64,000 nt of DNA from Actinoplanes campanulatus. GTDB lineage: Bacteria > Actinomycetota > Actinomycetes > Mycobacteriales > Micromonosporaceae. This document shows positions 25,772-33,967 of the stretch, piece by piece. The notes beneath the pieces are model-generated. The model searched no databases. It saw only the letters and a list, made by a program, of their open reading frames with translations, and was not told the DNA's origin. The DNA lies in contig NZ_BMPW01000030.1 in assembly GCF_014647795.1 (NCBI RefSeq), positions 1-64,000 on the forward strand, given 5' to 3'. Positions within the stretch are counted from its first letter, which is position 1. Each line of letters starts with the position of its first letter. The position numbers were made by a program, and so were the translations under genes.

Positions 25772-26970
25772 GAGTCCAGGCGTGCGGTCAGGAAGCGGCG
25801 TTCCGCCTCGGTGGGGGCCAGGTCCGCCGCCCGGCGGTAGCTCTCCGCGGCCTCCGTGCGGCGGCCGGTACGGCGCAGCAGGTCCGCCAGGGTCGCGTGC
25901 AGCAGATGATAGTCGTCGAGGCGACCGGTTTCGGCCAGTGCGACGACCAGTGGAAGCGCGGCCGCGGGGCCGGAGGCCATGCTGACCGCCACGGCCCGGT
26001 TCAGGTCGACGACCGGGCTCGGTTCGAGACGGGCCAGATGGTCGTAGAGGGCGACGATCTGCGCCCAGTCCGTCTCCCCGGCGGTCGGCGCGGTGGCGTG
26101 GCAGGCCGCGATCGCCGCCTGCACCTGGAACGGCCCGGCCCGGCCGCGGCGCAGCGCCCGCTCGCACAGGGCGGCGCCCTCGTCGATGGACGGCCGGTCC
26201 CAGAGGGTGCGGTCCTGATCGGTGAGGATGACCGGGTCACCGGCCGGATCCCGGCGGGCTGCCCGCCGGGCGTCATGCAGCAGCATCAGCGAGAGCAGGC
26301 CGAGCGCCTCCGGCTCGTCCGGCATGAGCGCGGCCAGCACCCGCGCCACCCGGATCGCCTCGGCGCACAGCCGCGCCCTGACCGGATCGGTGTAACCCTC
26401 GTTGAACAGCAGGTACAACACGTGCAGCACGGCCGGCAGCCGCTCCGGTAGCAGGTGGGCGGGCGGCACCCGGAACGGGATCCCGGCGTTGCGGATCCGC
26501 TGTTTGGCGCGGAACAGCCGCTGCCCCATGGTCTTCTCCGGCAGCAGGAACGCCCGCGCGATCTCGGCGGTGCTCAGGCCGGCGAGGCAGCGCAGGATCA
26601 GCGCGACCTGCGCTTCCAGGTTCAGTGCCGGATGGCAGCAGGTGAACATGAGCTCCAGCCGCTCGTCCGGGATGTCGCTGTCGTCCGGGTAGGGCGCCGG
26701 CTCCACCATGGCCACCTCCGGCAGCTTCGCCGCCTCCAGCGCTTCGCGGCGGATCAGGTCGATCGCCCGGCGGCGGGCCGTCGTGGTCAGCCAGGCGAGA
26801 GGCTGATCCGGTACGCCGTCCGCCGGCCATTTTCGCAGCGCCTGCGTGAAGGCGTCCTGCGCGCACTCCTCGGCCAGGTTCCAGTCGCCGCCGGTGAACC
26901 GGATCATCGTGGCGACGATCCGGCTCCACCCGTCGGCGTAGATCCCGGCGATGCGGTCCTGAACGGTCAG
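25768..26970 (-). CDS. ECF42-type RNA polymerase sigma factor with C-terminal TPR extension
   Basis: 400 aa if translated from the CTG at 26970; 379 aa from the first ATG at 26907. Sigma2 region: IYADGWSRIVATMIRFTGDW-like start, then AEECAQDAFTQALRKWP. Sigma4: GLSTAEIARAFLLPEKTMGQRLFRAKQ. A DUF6596/TPR-like tail follows (LLFNEGY, SPVVDLNRAVAVSMASGP), which defines ECF42. These sigma factors are partnered with YCII/DGPF proteins, present just upstream. No ATG, GTG or TTG gives the full sigma2 region; AAGGA sits 7 nt before the CTG, so a rare CTG start is plausible. Confidence 0.9.
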   Translation of the reverse strand: MTVQDRIAGIYADGWSRIVATMIRFTGGDWNLAEECAQDAFTQALRKWPADGVPDQPLAWLTTTARRRAIDLIRREALEAAKLPEVAMVEPAPYPDDSDIPDERLELMFTCCHPALNLEAQVALILRCLAGLSTAEIARAFLLPEKTMGQRLFRAKQRIRNAGIPFRVPPAHLLPERLPAVLHVLYLLFNEGYTDPVRARLCAEAIRVARVLAALMPDEPEALGLLSLMLLHDARRAARRDPAGDPVILTDQDRTLWDRPSIDEGAALCERALRRGRAGPFQVQAAIAACHATAPTAGETDWAQIVALYDHLARLEPSPVVDLNRAVAVSMASGPAAALPLVVALAETGRLDDYHLLHATLADLLRRTGRRTEAAESYRRAADLAPTEAERRFLTARLDS

Positions 26971-26985
26971 GGCTCAGTCCTTGTC

Positions 26986-27321
26986 TCAGTCTTCTTCGAA
27001 GGGCCAGAACGGCCGCAGCTCGATGACGCCGCGGTAGGCCATCGGGTGCTTGGACGCGATCGCGACGGCCTCGTCCAGGTCCGCGCAGTCGATCACGTCG
27101 AAGCCGGCCATCAGGTCCTTGGTCTCCGCGTACGGGCCGTCGGTGAGCAGCACCTGCCGGTCCCGGACGCGGACCGTGGTGGCGTCGGCGCCCGGCCGGG
27201 TGCGGCTGCCGACCACGTGGTTCTCCTTGATCTGGGCGAACCACTCCTCGATGTCCGGCGCCCCGTCGTTCTCGTCGGCCACCAGGTCGGGGTCGACGCA
27301 GACCAGCATCAGGTACTTCAT
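26986..27321 (-). CDS. YCII/DGPF-domain protein
   Basis: 111-aa small alpha/beta protein: MKYLMLVCVDPD, then LLTDGPYAETKDLMAGFDVIDCADLDEA, the DGPF signature (here DGPY). It is the conserved partner of ECF42 sigma factors and is thought to modulate their output or respond to the same stress; no mechanism is established. ATGA overlap with the SRPBCC gene upstream and 15 nt from the sigma gene downstream. Confidence 0.9.
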   Translation of the reverse strand: MKYLMLVCVDPDLVADENDGAPDIEEWFAQIKENHVVGSRTRPGADATTVRVRDRQVLLTDGPYAETKDLMAGFDVIDCADLDEAVAIASKHPMAYRGVIELRPFWPFEED

Positions 27322-27782
27322 CGGGTGGCTCCCGTCGAGTCGAGGGTCATCGCGGTGATCGTGGACGTCATGGTGCGGCAGAGGGTGACGAGCCGGTCGT
27401 TGACGCTGTCGGTGTCGGCCGGGACGCCGGTACGGCCGGGGCCGTGCACGAAGCTGTGGCGCACCTCCGTGGTGCCCGGCTCGGCGCCGTCGCGCAGCTC
27501 GTACCGCCAGTGGGAACCGGGCCGGCCGGCGTCGTCGAGGACGTCCCAGGCGAACACCCGCGGTTCCGTCGACTCGGTGATCACGCACGTGACCGTACTC
27601 TCGAATCCGTCCGGAAAGCGGTTGTGGCCGATGAATCGCCGTGGTCCGTCCCAGGTCGCGCCGACCGTCTCCGGGCTCCATTCGCCGATCCGGTCGACCG
27701 CGGTCACCAGTTCCCACATCTTCTCGCGGGGCAGCGGCACGATCACCGTCACCGTCACCTCCGCGCCGGTCTTCACATCCAT
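27318..27782 (-). CDS. SRPBCC (START-like/AHSA1-type) ligand-binding protein
   Basis: 154-aa helix-grip fold protein: VTVTVIVPLPREKMWELVTAVDRIGEWSPETVGATW, the polyketide-cyclase/START pattern, with RVFAWDVLDD in the middle. First gene of the leftward sigma-factor operon, with GGGAGA before its ATG. SRPBCC proteins bind hydrophobic small molecules; next to ECF42 and YCII it may sense the inducing signal (inference). Confidence 0.85.
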   Translation of the reverse strand: MDVKTGAEVTVTVIVPLPREKMWELVTAVDRIGEWSPETVGATWDGPRRFIGHNRFPDGFESTVTCVITESTEPRVFAWDVLDDAGRPGSHWRYELRDGAEPGTTEVRHSFVHGPGRTGVPADTDSVNDRLVTLCRTMTSTITAMTLDSTGATR

Positions 27783-27883
27783 GAGCTGTCTCCCATCTCG
27801 TTGTTCACCGGGATGACGAACGGGATCGGGCTTCTACTACCGGTCCGCGGAACTTTTTTGCGGAGCCGGGCGACACTGGCGGT

Positions 27884-28525
27884 ATGGCCGAGTCAGGGAG
27901 CATCGTCAAGGCGCGCCGGATCTGGGATCAGGTGGCGCCCAGCTACGACCGGCGGATGGCGTTCCTGGAGCGGCACATGTTCGGCGACGGCCGGGTGTGG
28001 CTGGCCGCGCGGGCGCGGGGCCGGGTCCTGGACGTCGGCGTCGGCACCGGCGGGAATCTGGCGCACTACCCGGATGACGTCACGGTCACCGGCCTCGATC
28101 TGAGCCCGGCGATGCTGGCGCTGGTCCGGCGGCGGGCGGCGGACCTGGGCCGTCCGGTCGATCTGCACGAGGGTGACGCGGAGCGGCTGCCGTTCGCCGA
28201 CGGCTCGTTCGACACGGTGGTCTGCGCGCTGGCGCTGCGCACCGTCCCGGATCCGGCCGCCGCGATCGCCGAGGCCCGGCGGGTGCTGGTGCCGGGCGGA
28301 CGGTTGCTGCTGCTCGATCACGTGGTGAGCACGTGGCCGCCGATCCACGCGTTCCAGTGGGTGTTCGAGCGGTTCACCATCCCGGCGGCCGGCGAGCACT
28401 TCACCCGCCGCCAGGTGCCGCTGGTCCGCGCGGCCGGGTTCACGATCGCGGCGACGCGGCGCACGAGGGCCGGCACCGTGGAGTGCGTGGACGCGGTCCG
28501 GCCTGCAGACCCCGGAACGGGGTAA
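27884..28525 (+). CDS. Class I SAM-dependent methyltransferase
   Basis: 213-aa UbiE-like methyltransferase. Motif I is VLDVGVGTGGNL, then TVTGLDLSPAMLA (acidic ribose-binding residue), and motif with FDTVVCALALRTVPDP. C-terminal segment HVVSTWPPIHAFQWVFE resembles phospholipid or quinone methyltransferases, but the substrate cannot be assigned. Divergent from the SRPBCC gene by 101 bp; followed by the hydrolase gene 11 bp later. Confidence 0.87.
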   Translation: MAESGSIVKARRIWDQVAPSYDRRMAFLERHMFGDGRVWLAARARGRVLDVGVGTGGNLAHYPDDVTVTGLDLSPAMLALVRRRAADLGRPVDLHEGDAERLPFADGSFDTVVCALALRTVPDPAAAIAEARRVLVPGGRLLLLDHVVSTWPPIHAFQWVFERFTIPAAGEHFTRRQVPLVRAAGFTIAATRRTRAGTVECVDAVRPADPGTG

Positions 28526-28536
28526 GCAGACGGTCC

Positions 28537-29397
28537 ATGTTCGAGGGCTTCGTGGACGAGATGGTCGACGTCGGTGAGGTGGCGCTGCGGGTGCGGCACG
28601 GTGGGGACGGGTCGCCGGTGCTGTTGATCCACGGGCATCCGCGTACCGGATCGACCTGGCACCGAGTGGCGCCCAGGCTGGTCGAACGGGGTTTCAGCGT
28701 GGTCTGCCCGGACATGCGCGGCTACGGCAGGTCCGGCAAGGCGCCGATCCGGCCGGACCACTCACAACAGTCCAAACGGGCCGTCGCCGGTGACATGCTC
28801 GCCCTCATGCGGGCGCTCGGGCACACCGCGTTCGCGGTGGCCGGGCACGACCGCGGCTGCTACGTCGCGCTGCGGCTGGCCCTCGACCATCCGGAGGCGG
28901 TCCGCCGTCTCGTGGTGATGGACGGCGTGCCGATCAGCGAGGCGCTGGCCCGGTGCGACGCGAAGTTCGCCCACGACTGGTACCACTGGTTCTTCTTCGC
29001 CCAGCCGGGCAGACCCGAGCGGGCCATCATGGCCGATCCGGACGCCTGGTACGGCACGCCCGGCCCGGCGCGGATGGGCGGCGCCAACCATGCCGAGTTC
29101 CGGGCCGCGATCCACGACCCCGACACGGTACGGGCGATGCTGGAGGACTACCGGGCCGGCCTCGGCGTCGACCGCGACCACGAGGAGGCCGACCGTCGCG
29201 CCGGCCGCCTCGTGGACTGCCCCACCCTCTTCCTGTGGTCGACCCGCGACGACATGGAGGACCTGTACGGCGACCCCACCGCCATCTGGCGTTCCTGGGC
29301 GCGGGACGTGCACGGCGTACCGATCGAATCCGGTCACCACATGGCGGAGGAGAACCCGGCGGCCGTGGCCGCCGCCCTCACGTCCTTTGTGGCCTGA
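28537..29397 (+). CDS. Alpha/beta hydrolase, haloacetate-dehalogenase-like
   Basis: 286-aa alpha/beta hydrolase. Oxyanion-hole HGHPRTGSTWHRVAP, nucleophile elbow GHDRGCYVALRLALDHP with Asp as nucleophile, DWYHWFFFAQPGRPE, and catalytic His in SGHHMAEENP. An Asp nucleophile plus the WHWFF-type block match fluoroacetate/haloacetate dehalogenases and related epoxide hydrolases. Hydrolysis of a C-halogen or epoxide bond is therefore likely; the exact substrate is inference. Ends at a strong hairpin. Confidence 0.85.
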   Translation: MFEGFVDEMVDVGEVALRVRHGGDGSPVLLIHGHPRTGSTWHRVAPRLVERGFSVVCPDMRGYGRSGKAPIRPDHSQQSKRAVAGDMLALMRALGHTAFAVAGHDRGCYVALRLALDHPEAVRRLVVMDGVPISEALARCDAKFAHDWYHWFFFAQPGRPERAIMADPDAWYGTPGPARMGGANHAEFRAAIHDPDTVRAMLEDYRAGLGVDRDHEEADRRAGRLVDCPTLFLWSTRDDMEDLYGDPTAIWRSWARDVHGVPIESGHHMAEENPAAVAAALTSFVA

Positions 29398-29402
29398 CCA
29401 GA

Positions 29403-29426
29403 CGTGTAGCTCGGGCGAGCTACACG
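29403..29426 (+). terminator. Hairpin terminator
   Basis: Perfect 11-bp stem (29403-29413 with 29416-29426) with a 2-nt nominal loop, 5 nt after the stop codon of the dehalogenase-like gene. Confidence 0.75.
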
Positions 29427-29523
29427 CAAGTGTCCGCCGAGAGGTGACGTTTTCTCTCGTGACGATCCGTAGTTTTCTTCGCAGTCGCGGCGGTCCTGCC
29501 GCGGATTCTGCGAAGGGTGTGTC

Positions 29524-30360
29524 ATGCGGTTCCTTCTCCAATTCGTAGCGGTGGTCGCGGCCTCGTTCCTGGCCCGTCTCCTGTCCCGCTCAGCGGACGG
29601 CAACGCCTGGCTCTCGCTGGTCGCGGGTGTGGTCGGCGCGGTGGTTGTGACGGCGGTCTACTACGGCGTGGTGCGGGCCACCGAGAAACGTGAGGTGACC
29701 GAGCTGGCCCGCCGGGCAGCCGCGTCCGGGCTGATCAGGGGCACGCTGCTGGGTTTCGCGATCTTCGCGGCGGTGATCGGTGTGATCGCGGCCAACGGCG
29801 GTTACCGGATCATCGGGATCGGCGACGACCCGATCAACGCGGTGGGCCTGATCGGGTTCATGGCGGCGGCCGTGACGATCGAGGAGCTGATCTTCCGGGG
29901 CGTGCTGTTCCGGCATCTGGAGAAGCTCACCGGCACGTGGGCGGCGCTGGCGGTGTCCGCGCTGGTGTTCGGCGGCATGCACCTGCTCAACAAGGACGCC
30001 ACGTTGTGGGGCGCGCTCTGTATCGCGATCTCCGGCGGCGGCATGCTGACGTCCGCGTACGTCGCCACCCGTAGCCTGTGGCTGCCGATCGGCCTGCATT
30101 TCGGCTGGAACTACGCGCAGGGCGCGATCTTCGGCTCCGCGGTCTCCGGAAACGGCGAACAGCAGGCGGTTCTGGATTCGGAGTCGACCGGTGACGCGCT
30201 CATCAGCGGTGGGCAGTTCGGCCCGGAGGCGAGCGTCTTCACCGTGGTGGCCGGCGTTCTGGTCACGGCGGCGTTCATGTGGCTGGCCCATCGCCGCGGC
30301 AACCTGTTGCCGAGGCGCCGCAACGCCGAGCCCGCGCTCGCCTCTACAATCGACCGGTGA
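29524..30360 (+). CDS. CPBP-family intramembrane metalloprotease
   Basis: 278-aa polytopic membrane protein of the CAAX-protease/bacteriocin-processing family. Motif 1 TIEELIFRG carries the two Glu and Arg; motif 2 FGGMHLLN carries a metal-binding His; motif 3 HFGWN is also present. Such proteases cut prenylated or membrane peptides, or act as immunity factors. It overlaps the start of the histidine kinase gene by 4 bases, so protease and two-component system are made together. Confidence 0.88.
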   Translation: MRFLLQFVAVVAASFLARLLSRSADGNAWLSLVAGVVGAVVVTAVYYGVVRATEKREVTELARRAAASGLIRGTLLGFAIFAAVIGVIAANGGYRIIGIGDDPINAVGLIGFMAAAVTIEELIFRGVLFRHLEKLTGTWAALAVSALVFGGMHLLNKDATLWGALCIAISGGGMLTSAYVATRSLWLPIGLHFGWNYAQGAIFGSAVSGNGEQQAVLDSESTGDALISGGQFGPEASVFTVVAGVLVTAAFMWLAHRRGNLLPRRRNAEPALASTIDR

Positions 30361-31487
30361 GCAGCGTCGCCGATCTGCGGGACCAGTGGCGCCGCCTCGA
30401 CGTCACCGTCCAGGACCTTCCGGTCGCGCTCCTGCTCACCGCGCTGGCCCTGGTCCCGGCCTGGCACCGGCACGGCACCCAGCTCGCCGACCTGGTGCCG
30501 GCCCGGCCGTTCGGCGTCTGGGGCGTGCTGGCCATCACCGTCGAGTGCCTGCCGCTGGCGATCCGCCGCAAACGGCCCGTGACCTGTCTGGCCCTGGTGT
30601 TCACCGGCTTCGCGGCCGACCAGCTCTGCGGCTGGAACACGCTCGGCGGCACCGCTCTGTCGATCGCGCTGATCAGCGCGGGTATCCACGTGGCACACCA
30701 CCGCCGGGCGACGATGATCGTGGCGTCCGCCGGGTTCCTCGCGCTGGCCGCCGTGCTGGCCCGCGCGGGGCAACTCGGATTCGACGTGGTGGCGCTCTTC
30801 TACGCGTTGCTGGCTTCGATGTGGGCGGTCGGGGCCGGGATGCGGCGCACCCGGCTGGCCGAGATGGAACGTCGCCGGCATGCGGAGGAGACGGCGCGGG
30901 CCGCCGAACGTACCCGGATCGCACGGGAGCTGCACGACGTGGTGACCCACCATGTGACCGCGATGGTGGTGCAGGCCGAGGCGGCGCGATACCTGACCGC
31001 GGCACCCGAGCGGCTCGACGAGGCGCTGACCGCGGTGTCGGACACCGGGCGGCACGCGATCACCGACCTGCGGCACCTGCTCGATCTGCTCAACCCCGCT
31101 CATGGCGATGAGCTGCGGGTGCTGGTCGAGCAGACCCGGCGGGCCGGGCAGCCGGTGGAGCTGGTCGAGCAGGGAAGTTCGCCGGGCACCCCGGGCGGTG
31201 CGGGCGCCACCGTCTACCGTGTCGCGCAGGAGGCGCTGACGAACGCCCTGAAGTACGACCACGGCGCGCGGACCAGCGTCACGGTGCGCTACGGGGTGGG
31301 GGAGATAGACGTGCGCGTCAGCACGGACGGATCGGGTTCGAGTACGGCGTCACCCGGTGGGAGCGGGCGCGGCCTGGCCGGGTTGCGCGAGCGCGTCGGC
31401 ACGCTGGGCGGCGACTTCACCGCGGGCCCACGGGCCGAGGGCGGTTTCCTGGTCACCGCAAGGATTCCGGTCGGGGTGGGCGCGTGA
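30357..31487 (+). CDS. Sensor histidine kinase, NarL-partner type
   Basis: 376-aa membrane kinase. Four or five N-terminal hydrophobic segments, no large extracellular loop. HisKA_3 dimerisation domain RTRIARELHDVVTHHVTAM holds the phospho-accepting His. HATPase has QEALTNALKY (N box) and GRGLAGLRERV (G box). GTG start overlaps the protease stop (GTGA), and its own stop overlaps the response regulator start. Likely senses a membrane signal, possibly involving the coupled CPBP protease (inference). Confidence 0.92.
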   Translation: MSSVADLRDQWRRLDVTVQDLPVALLLTALALVPAWHRHGTQLADLVPARPFGVWGVLAITVECLPLAIRRKRPVTCLALVFTGFAADQLCGWNTLGGTALSIALISAGIHVAHHRRATMIVASAGFLALAAVLARAGQLGFDVVALFYALLASMWAVGAGMRRTRLAEMERRRHAEETARAAERTRIARELHDVVTHHVTAMVVQAEAARYLTAAPERLDEALTAVSDTGRHAITDLRHLLDLLNPAHGDELRVLVEQTRRAGQPVELVEQGSSPGTPGGAGATVYRVAQEALTNALKYDHGARTSVTVRYGVGEIDVRVSTDGSGSSTASPGGSGRGLAGLRERVGTLGGDFTAGPRAEGGFLVTARIPVGVGA

Positions 31488-32134
31488 TCCGGGTGCTGGT
31501 CTGTGACGATCAACCGTTGATCCGGACCGGATTCGCCACGATCATCGGCGCCCAGCCGGACATGGCGGTGGTCGGTGAGTGCGGTGACGGCCACGCCGCG
31601 GTCGCGCTCGCCCGCGAACTCGAGCCGGACGTGGTGGTGATGGACGTGCGCATGCCTGGTCTCGACGGTATCGGGGCCACCACCCAGCTGGCCGGCGCCG
31701 GTGTGCCGCATCCGGTCAAGGTGCTGGTCGTGACGACGTTCAACCTCGACGAGTACGTCTACGAGTCGCTGCGGGCCGGCGCCAGCGGTTTCCTGCTCAA
31801 GGACGCCCCGCCGGCGCACCTGCTGCACGGCATCCGCACCGTGGCGGCGGGTGCGGCGCTGCTCGCCCCCGAGGTCACCCGTCAACTCGTCGGACGGTAC
31901 GCGGCCCGCATCCGCCCGGCCGCGGACACCCCCGGTGACGTGCCGCTGAGCGCACGCGAGCTGGAGGTGCTGTGCCTGATCGCGAACGGGCTGTCCAACA
32001 GTGAGATCGCGGCGACCCTGGTGATCAGCCAGGAGACGGTCAAGACGTACGTCTCGCGGATCCTCACCAAACTGGACCTGCGCGACCGGGTCCAGGCCGT
32101 GGTCTACGCCTACCGCCGCGGCCTGGTCACCTGA
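31484..32134 (+). CDS. NarL/LuxR-family response regulator
   Basis: 216-aa two-domain regulator. Receiver with VLVCDDQPLIR (acid pocket), VVVMDVRMPGLDG with the phospho-acceptor Asp, and a Lys in GFLLKDAPP. C-terminal LuxR helix-turn-helix: LSARELEVLCLIANGLSNSEIA and VKTYVSRILTKL. GTG start overlaps the kinase stop. Its 3-prime end overlaps the convergent TetR gene by 8 bases. Confidence 0.95.
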   Translation: MIRVLVCDDQPLIRTGFATIIGAQPDMAVVGECGDGHAAVALARELEPDVVVMDVRMPGLDGIGATTQLAGAGVPHPVKVLVVTTFNLDEYVYESLRAGASGFLLKDAPPAHLLHGIRTVAAGAALLAPEVTRQLVGRYAARIRPAADTPGDVPLSARELEVLCLIANGLSNSEIAATLVISQETVKTYVSRILTKLDLRDRVQAVVYAYRRGLVT

Positions 32135-32714
32135 CGCCGTCCGGTGGCGCCCAGCCACGCGCCAGGATGTCGAAGATCGCCTCGATGGCGGCGCGCGGAT
32201 CCGGTCGGCCGCGGACGAGGGCGGGGATCTCGAGTACGAATCTGGCCAGCGTCACGCAGGCGAGGTCGTCGTGGTCCACGCCGTACTCCTCGGCGATGGC
32301 GGCGCTGAGACTGTCGGTGTGCCGGGTCCACATGCGTTCGGCGTACGACCGCAGGGCCGGCGTGGCGTCGACCAGGGCGAGGAAATCGGCCGCCTGGGGA
32401 TGCCGCGCGATGGGAAGGTAGGCGCCGAGCAGGTGCTCGCGGAGAGCCTCCACCATGCTTGGGCCGCCGGCCCGCTCACGCACCGCCGCGATCAGCTGAG
32501 CCTCGTTGTCCTGCTCCTGGTCGAAGACCAGCGCTTCCTTGCCGGGGAAATGCTTGAACAGCGTCGTGGTCGACACGTCGGCCGCGTCGGCGATGTCGCG
32601 CAGGCTCACCCGGTCGTAACCGTGCTCGAGGAACAGGCGAAGGGCCGCGTCGGCGATCGCCTGCCGCGTTGCCGCCTTCTTGCGTTCGCGACGGCCGACA
32701 GGGGTCTGGGTCAT
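32127..32714 (-). CDS. TetR-family regulator
   Basis: 195-aa repressor: ATRQAIADAALRLFLEHGYDRVSLRDIADAADVSTTTLFKHFPGKE, the canonical HTH, followed by an all-helical ligand domain. ATG at 32714 has TATACT at exactly -12 to -7 and no RBS, so leaderless translation is likely. It is divergent from an FAD monooxygenase gene, its probable target. Confidence 0.9.
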   Translation of the reverse strand: MTQTPVGRRERKKAATRQAIADAALRLFLEHGYDRVSLRDIADAADVSTTTLFKHFPGKEALVFDQEQDNEAQLIAAVRERAGGPSMVEALREHLLGAYLPIARHPQAADFLALVDATPALRSYAERMWTRHTDSLSAAIAEEYGVDHDDLACVTLARFVLEIPALVRGRPDPRAAIEAIFDILARGWAPPDGVR

Positions 32715-32720
32715 GAGCCG

Positions 32721-32726
32721 AGTATA
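32721..32726 (-). promoter_or_regulatory. Candidate -10 of the leaderless TetR gene
   Basis: Reads TATACT on the minus strand at -12 to -7 from the ATG at 32714. Confidence 0.5.
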
Positions 32727-32745
32727 GGGGTGAGTGGCACCAGGC

Positions 32746-32769
32746 AAAAAGTTGACTCGTTGCACTTTT
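32746..32769. promoter_or_regulatory. Candidate operator between TetR and monooxygenase genes
   Basis: A/T-rich stretch with AAAAGT (32747-32752) and ACTTTT (32764-32769) as inverted arms around 11 bp, and the repeated word ACTCGTT (32755, 32772). It is the only symmetrical element in the 80-bp divergent gap. Binding by the adjacent TetR is inference. Confidence 0.35.
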
Positions 32770-32794
32770 GAACTCGTTCTGCTTTTCTGGAGTC

Positions 32795-33934
32795 ATGACG
32801 TCACCGATCAGCCAAGCCCGGATCAGCATCATCGGCGCCGGGCCCGCCGGGCTCACCTGCGCCCGCATCCTGCAACGGCACGGCATCGCGGTCACCGTCT
32901 ACGACCGTGATCCCGGCCGCGACGCCCGCGACCAGGGCGGCACCCTCGACCTGCGTGCCGACAACGGCCAGCTCGCCCTGCGCGAGGCCGGTCTGCTCGA
33001 CGGATTCCTCCGGCTGTCCCGCCCGGAGGGCCAGGAGATGCGCGTCCTGGGCATCGACGGCGAGCTGCGGGCGCACATCGTCCCGGAGGAGGGTGAGCTG
33101 TTCAAACCCGAGATCGACCGAGGTCGGCTCCGCGACCTCCTGCTCGATTCGCTGTCGCCCGGCAGTGTGCGGTGGGGGCAGGCGCTCACCCGCGTCAGCG
33201 GGCCCGCCGACGGTCCCCGCACACTGCACTTCGCCGGCGGCGCCGTCGTCGAGACGGATCTGGTCATCGGCGCCGACGGCGCGTTCTCCCGCGTTCGCCC
33301 GGCCGTCTCACCCGCCGTCCCGCGGTACACCGGTGTGAGCTTCACCGAAGCCTGGTTCCATGACGTGGCGGATCGGCACACCGAGCTGTCCACACTGGTC
33401 GGCCAGGGCAGCGCCACCGGAGCCGACGGCCGGCGCGCGCTGTGGGGCCAGCGCAACAGCGGTGACCACATCCGTGTCTACATCATCCGTCAGGTCCCGG
33501 CCGACTGGATCACCGCCGCCGGCCTGCGGCCCGGCGACACCGCCGGGATCCGTGCCCACCTGCTCGACGAGTTCGCCGGCTGGTCCCCTCGCATGCGACA
33601 GATGATCAGCGACAACGACGGCCCCTACGTCGACCGGCCGATCTTCGCGCTTCCCGTTCCACACACCTGGGAGCACAGCCCGACCGTCGCCCTGCTCGGG
33701 GACGCCGCCCACCTCATGCCCCCGCTCGGCGTCGGCGTCAACCTCGCCATGCTCGACGCCGCCGAGCTCGCGCTCGCGCTCGCCGGCTCCGCAACCATCG
33801 GCGAGGCTGTCCGGGCGTACGAGGACACCATGCTGCCGCGCTCCATCGAGACCGCCAAGCTGCTCGACGGCCGCGCCGAGGACCTGCTCAGCGACGACCT
33901 GCCGCCCGAATTCGGCGACGATCACGACGCCTGA
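32795..33934 (+). CDS. FAD-dependent monooxygenase (TetX/PHBH-type)
   Basis: 379-aa flavoprotein. Rossmann ADP-binding motif ISIIGAGPAGLTCARIL at the N-terminus, the DG motif as VIGADGAFSRVRPAV, and the FAD-binding GD motif VALLGDAAHLMPPLGVGVNLAM. Length and DQGGTLDLRADNGQLALREAGL resemble the TetX-like group, which hydroxylate aromatic or polyketide compounds, sometimes giving resistance. GGAG lies 2 nt from the ATG region. Probably repressed by the divergent TetR. Confidence 0.9.
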   Translation: MTSPISQARISIIGAGPAGLTCARILQRHGIAVTVYDRDPGRDARDQGGTLDLRADNGQLALREAGLLDGFLRLSRPEGQEMRVLGIDGELRAHIVPEEGELFKPEIDRGRLRDLLLDSLSPGSVRWGQALTRVSGPADGPRTLHFAGGAVVETDLVIGADGAFSRVRPAVSPAVPRYTGVSFTEAWFHDVADRHTELSTLVGQGSATGADGRRALWGQRNSGDHIRVYIIRQVPADWITAAGLRPGDTAGIRAHLLDEFAGWSPRMRQMISDNDGPYVDRPIFALPVPHTWEHSPTVALLGDAAHLMPPLGVGVNLAMLDAAELALALAGSATIGEAVRAYEDTMLPRSIETAKLLDGRAEDLLSDDLPPEFGDDHDA

Positions 33935-33967
33935 CGGTCCAGCGGCGCCGGGCTTCACAATGGTCCG

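Noticed and set aside
26273-27244. Long minus frame overlapping the sigma and YCII genes
   Set aside because: Gly/Arg/Pro-rich out-of-frame translation of both real genes.
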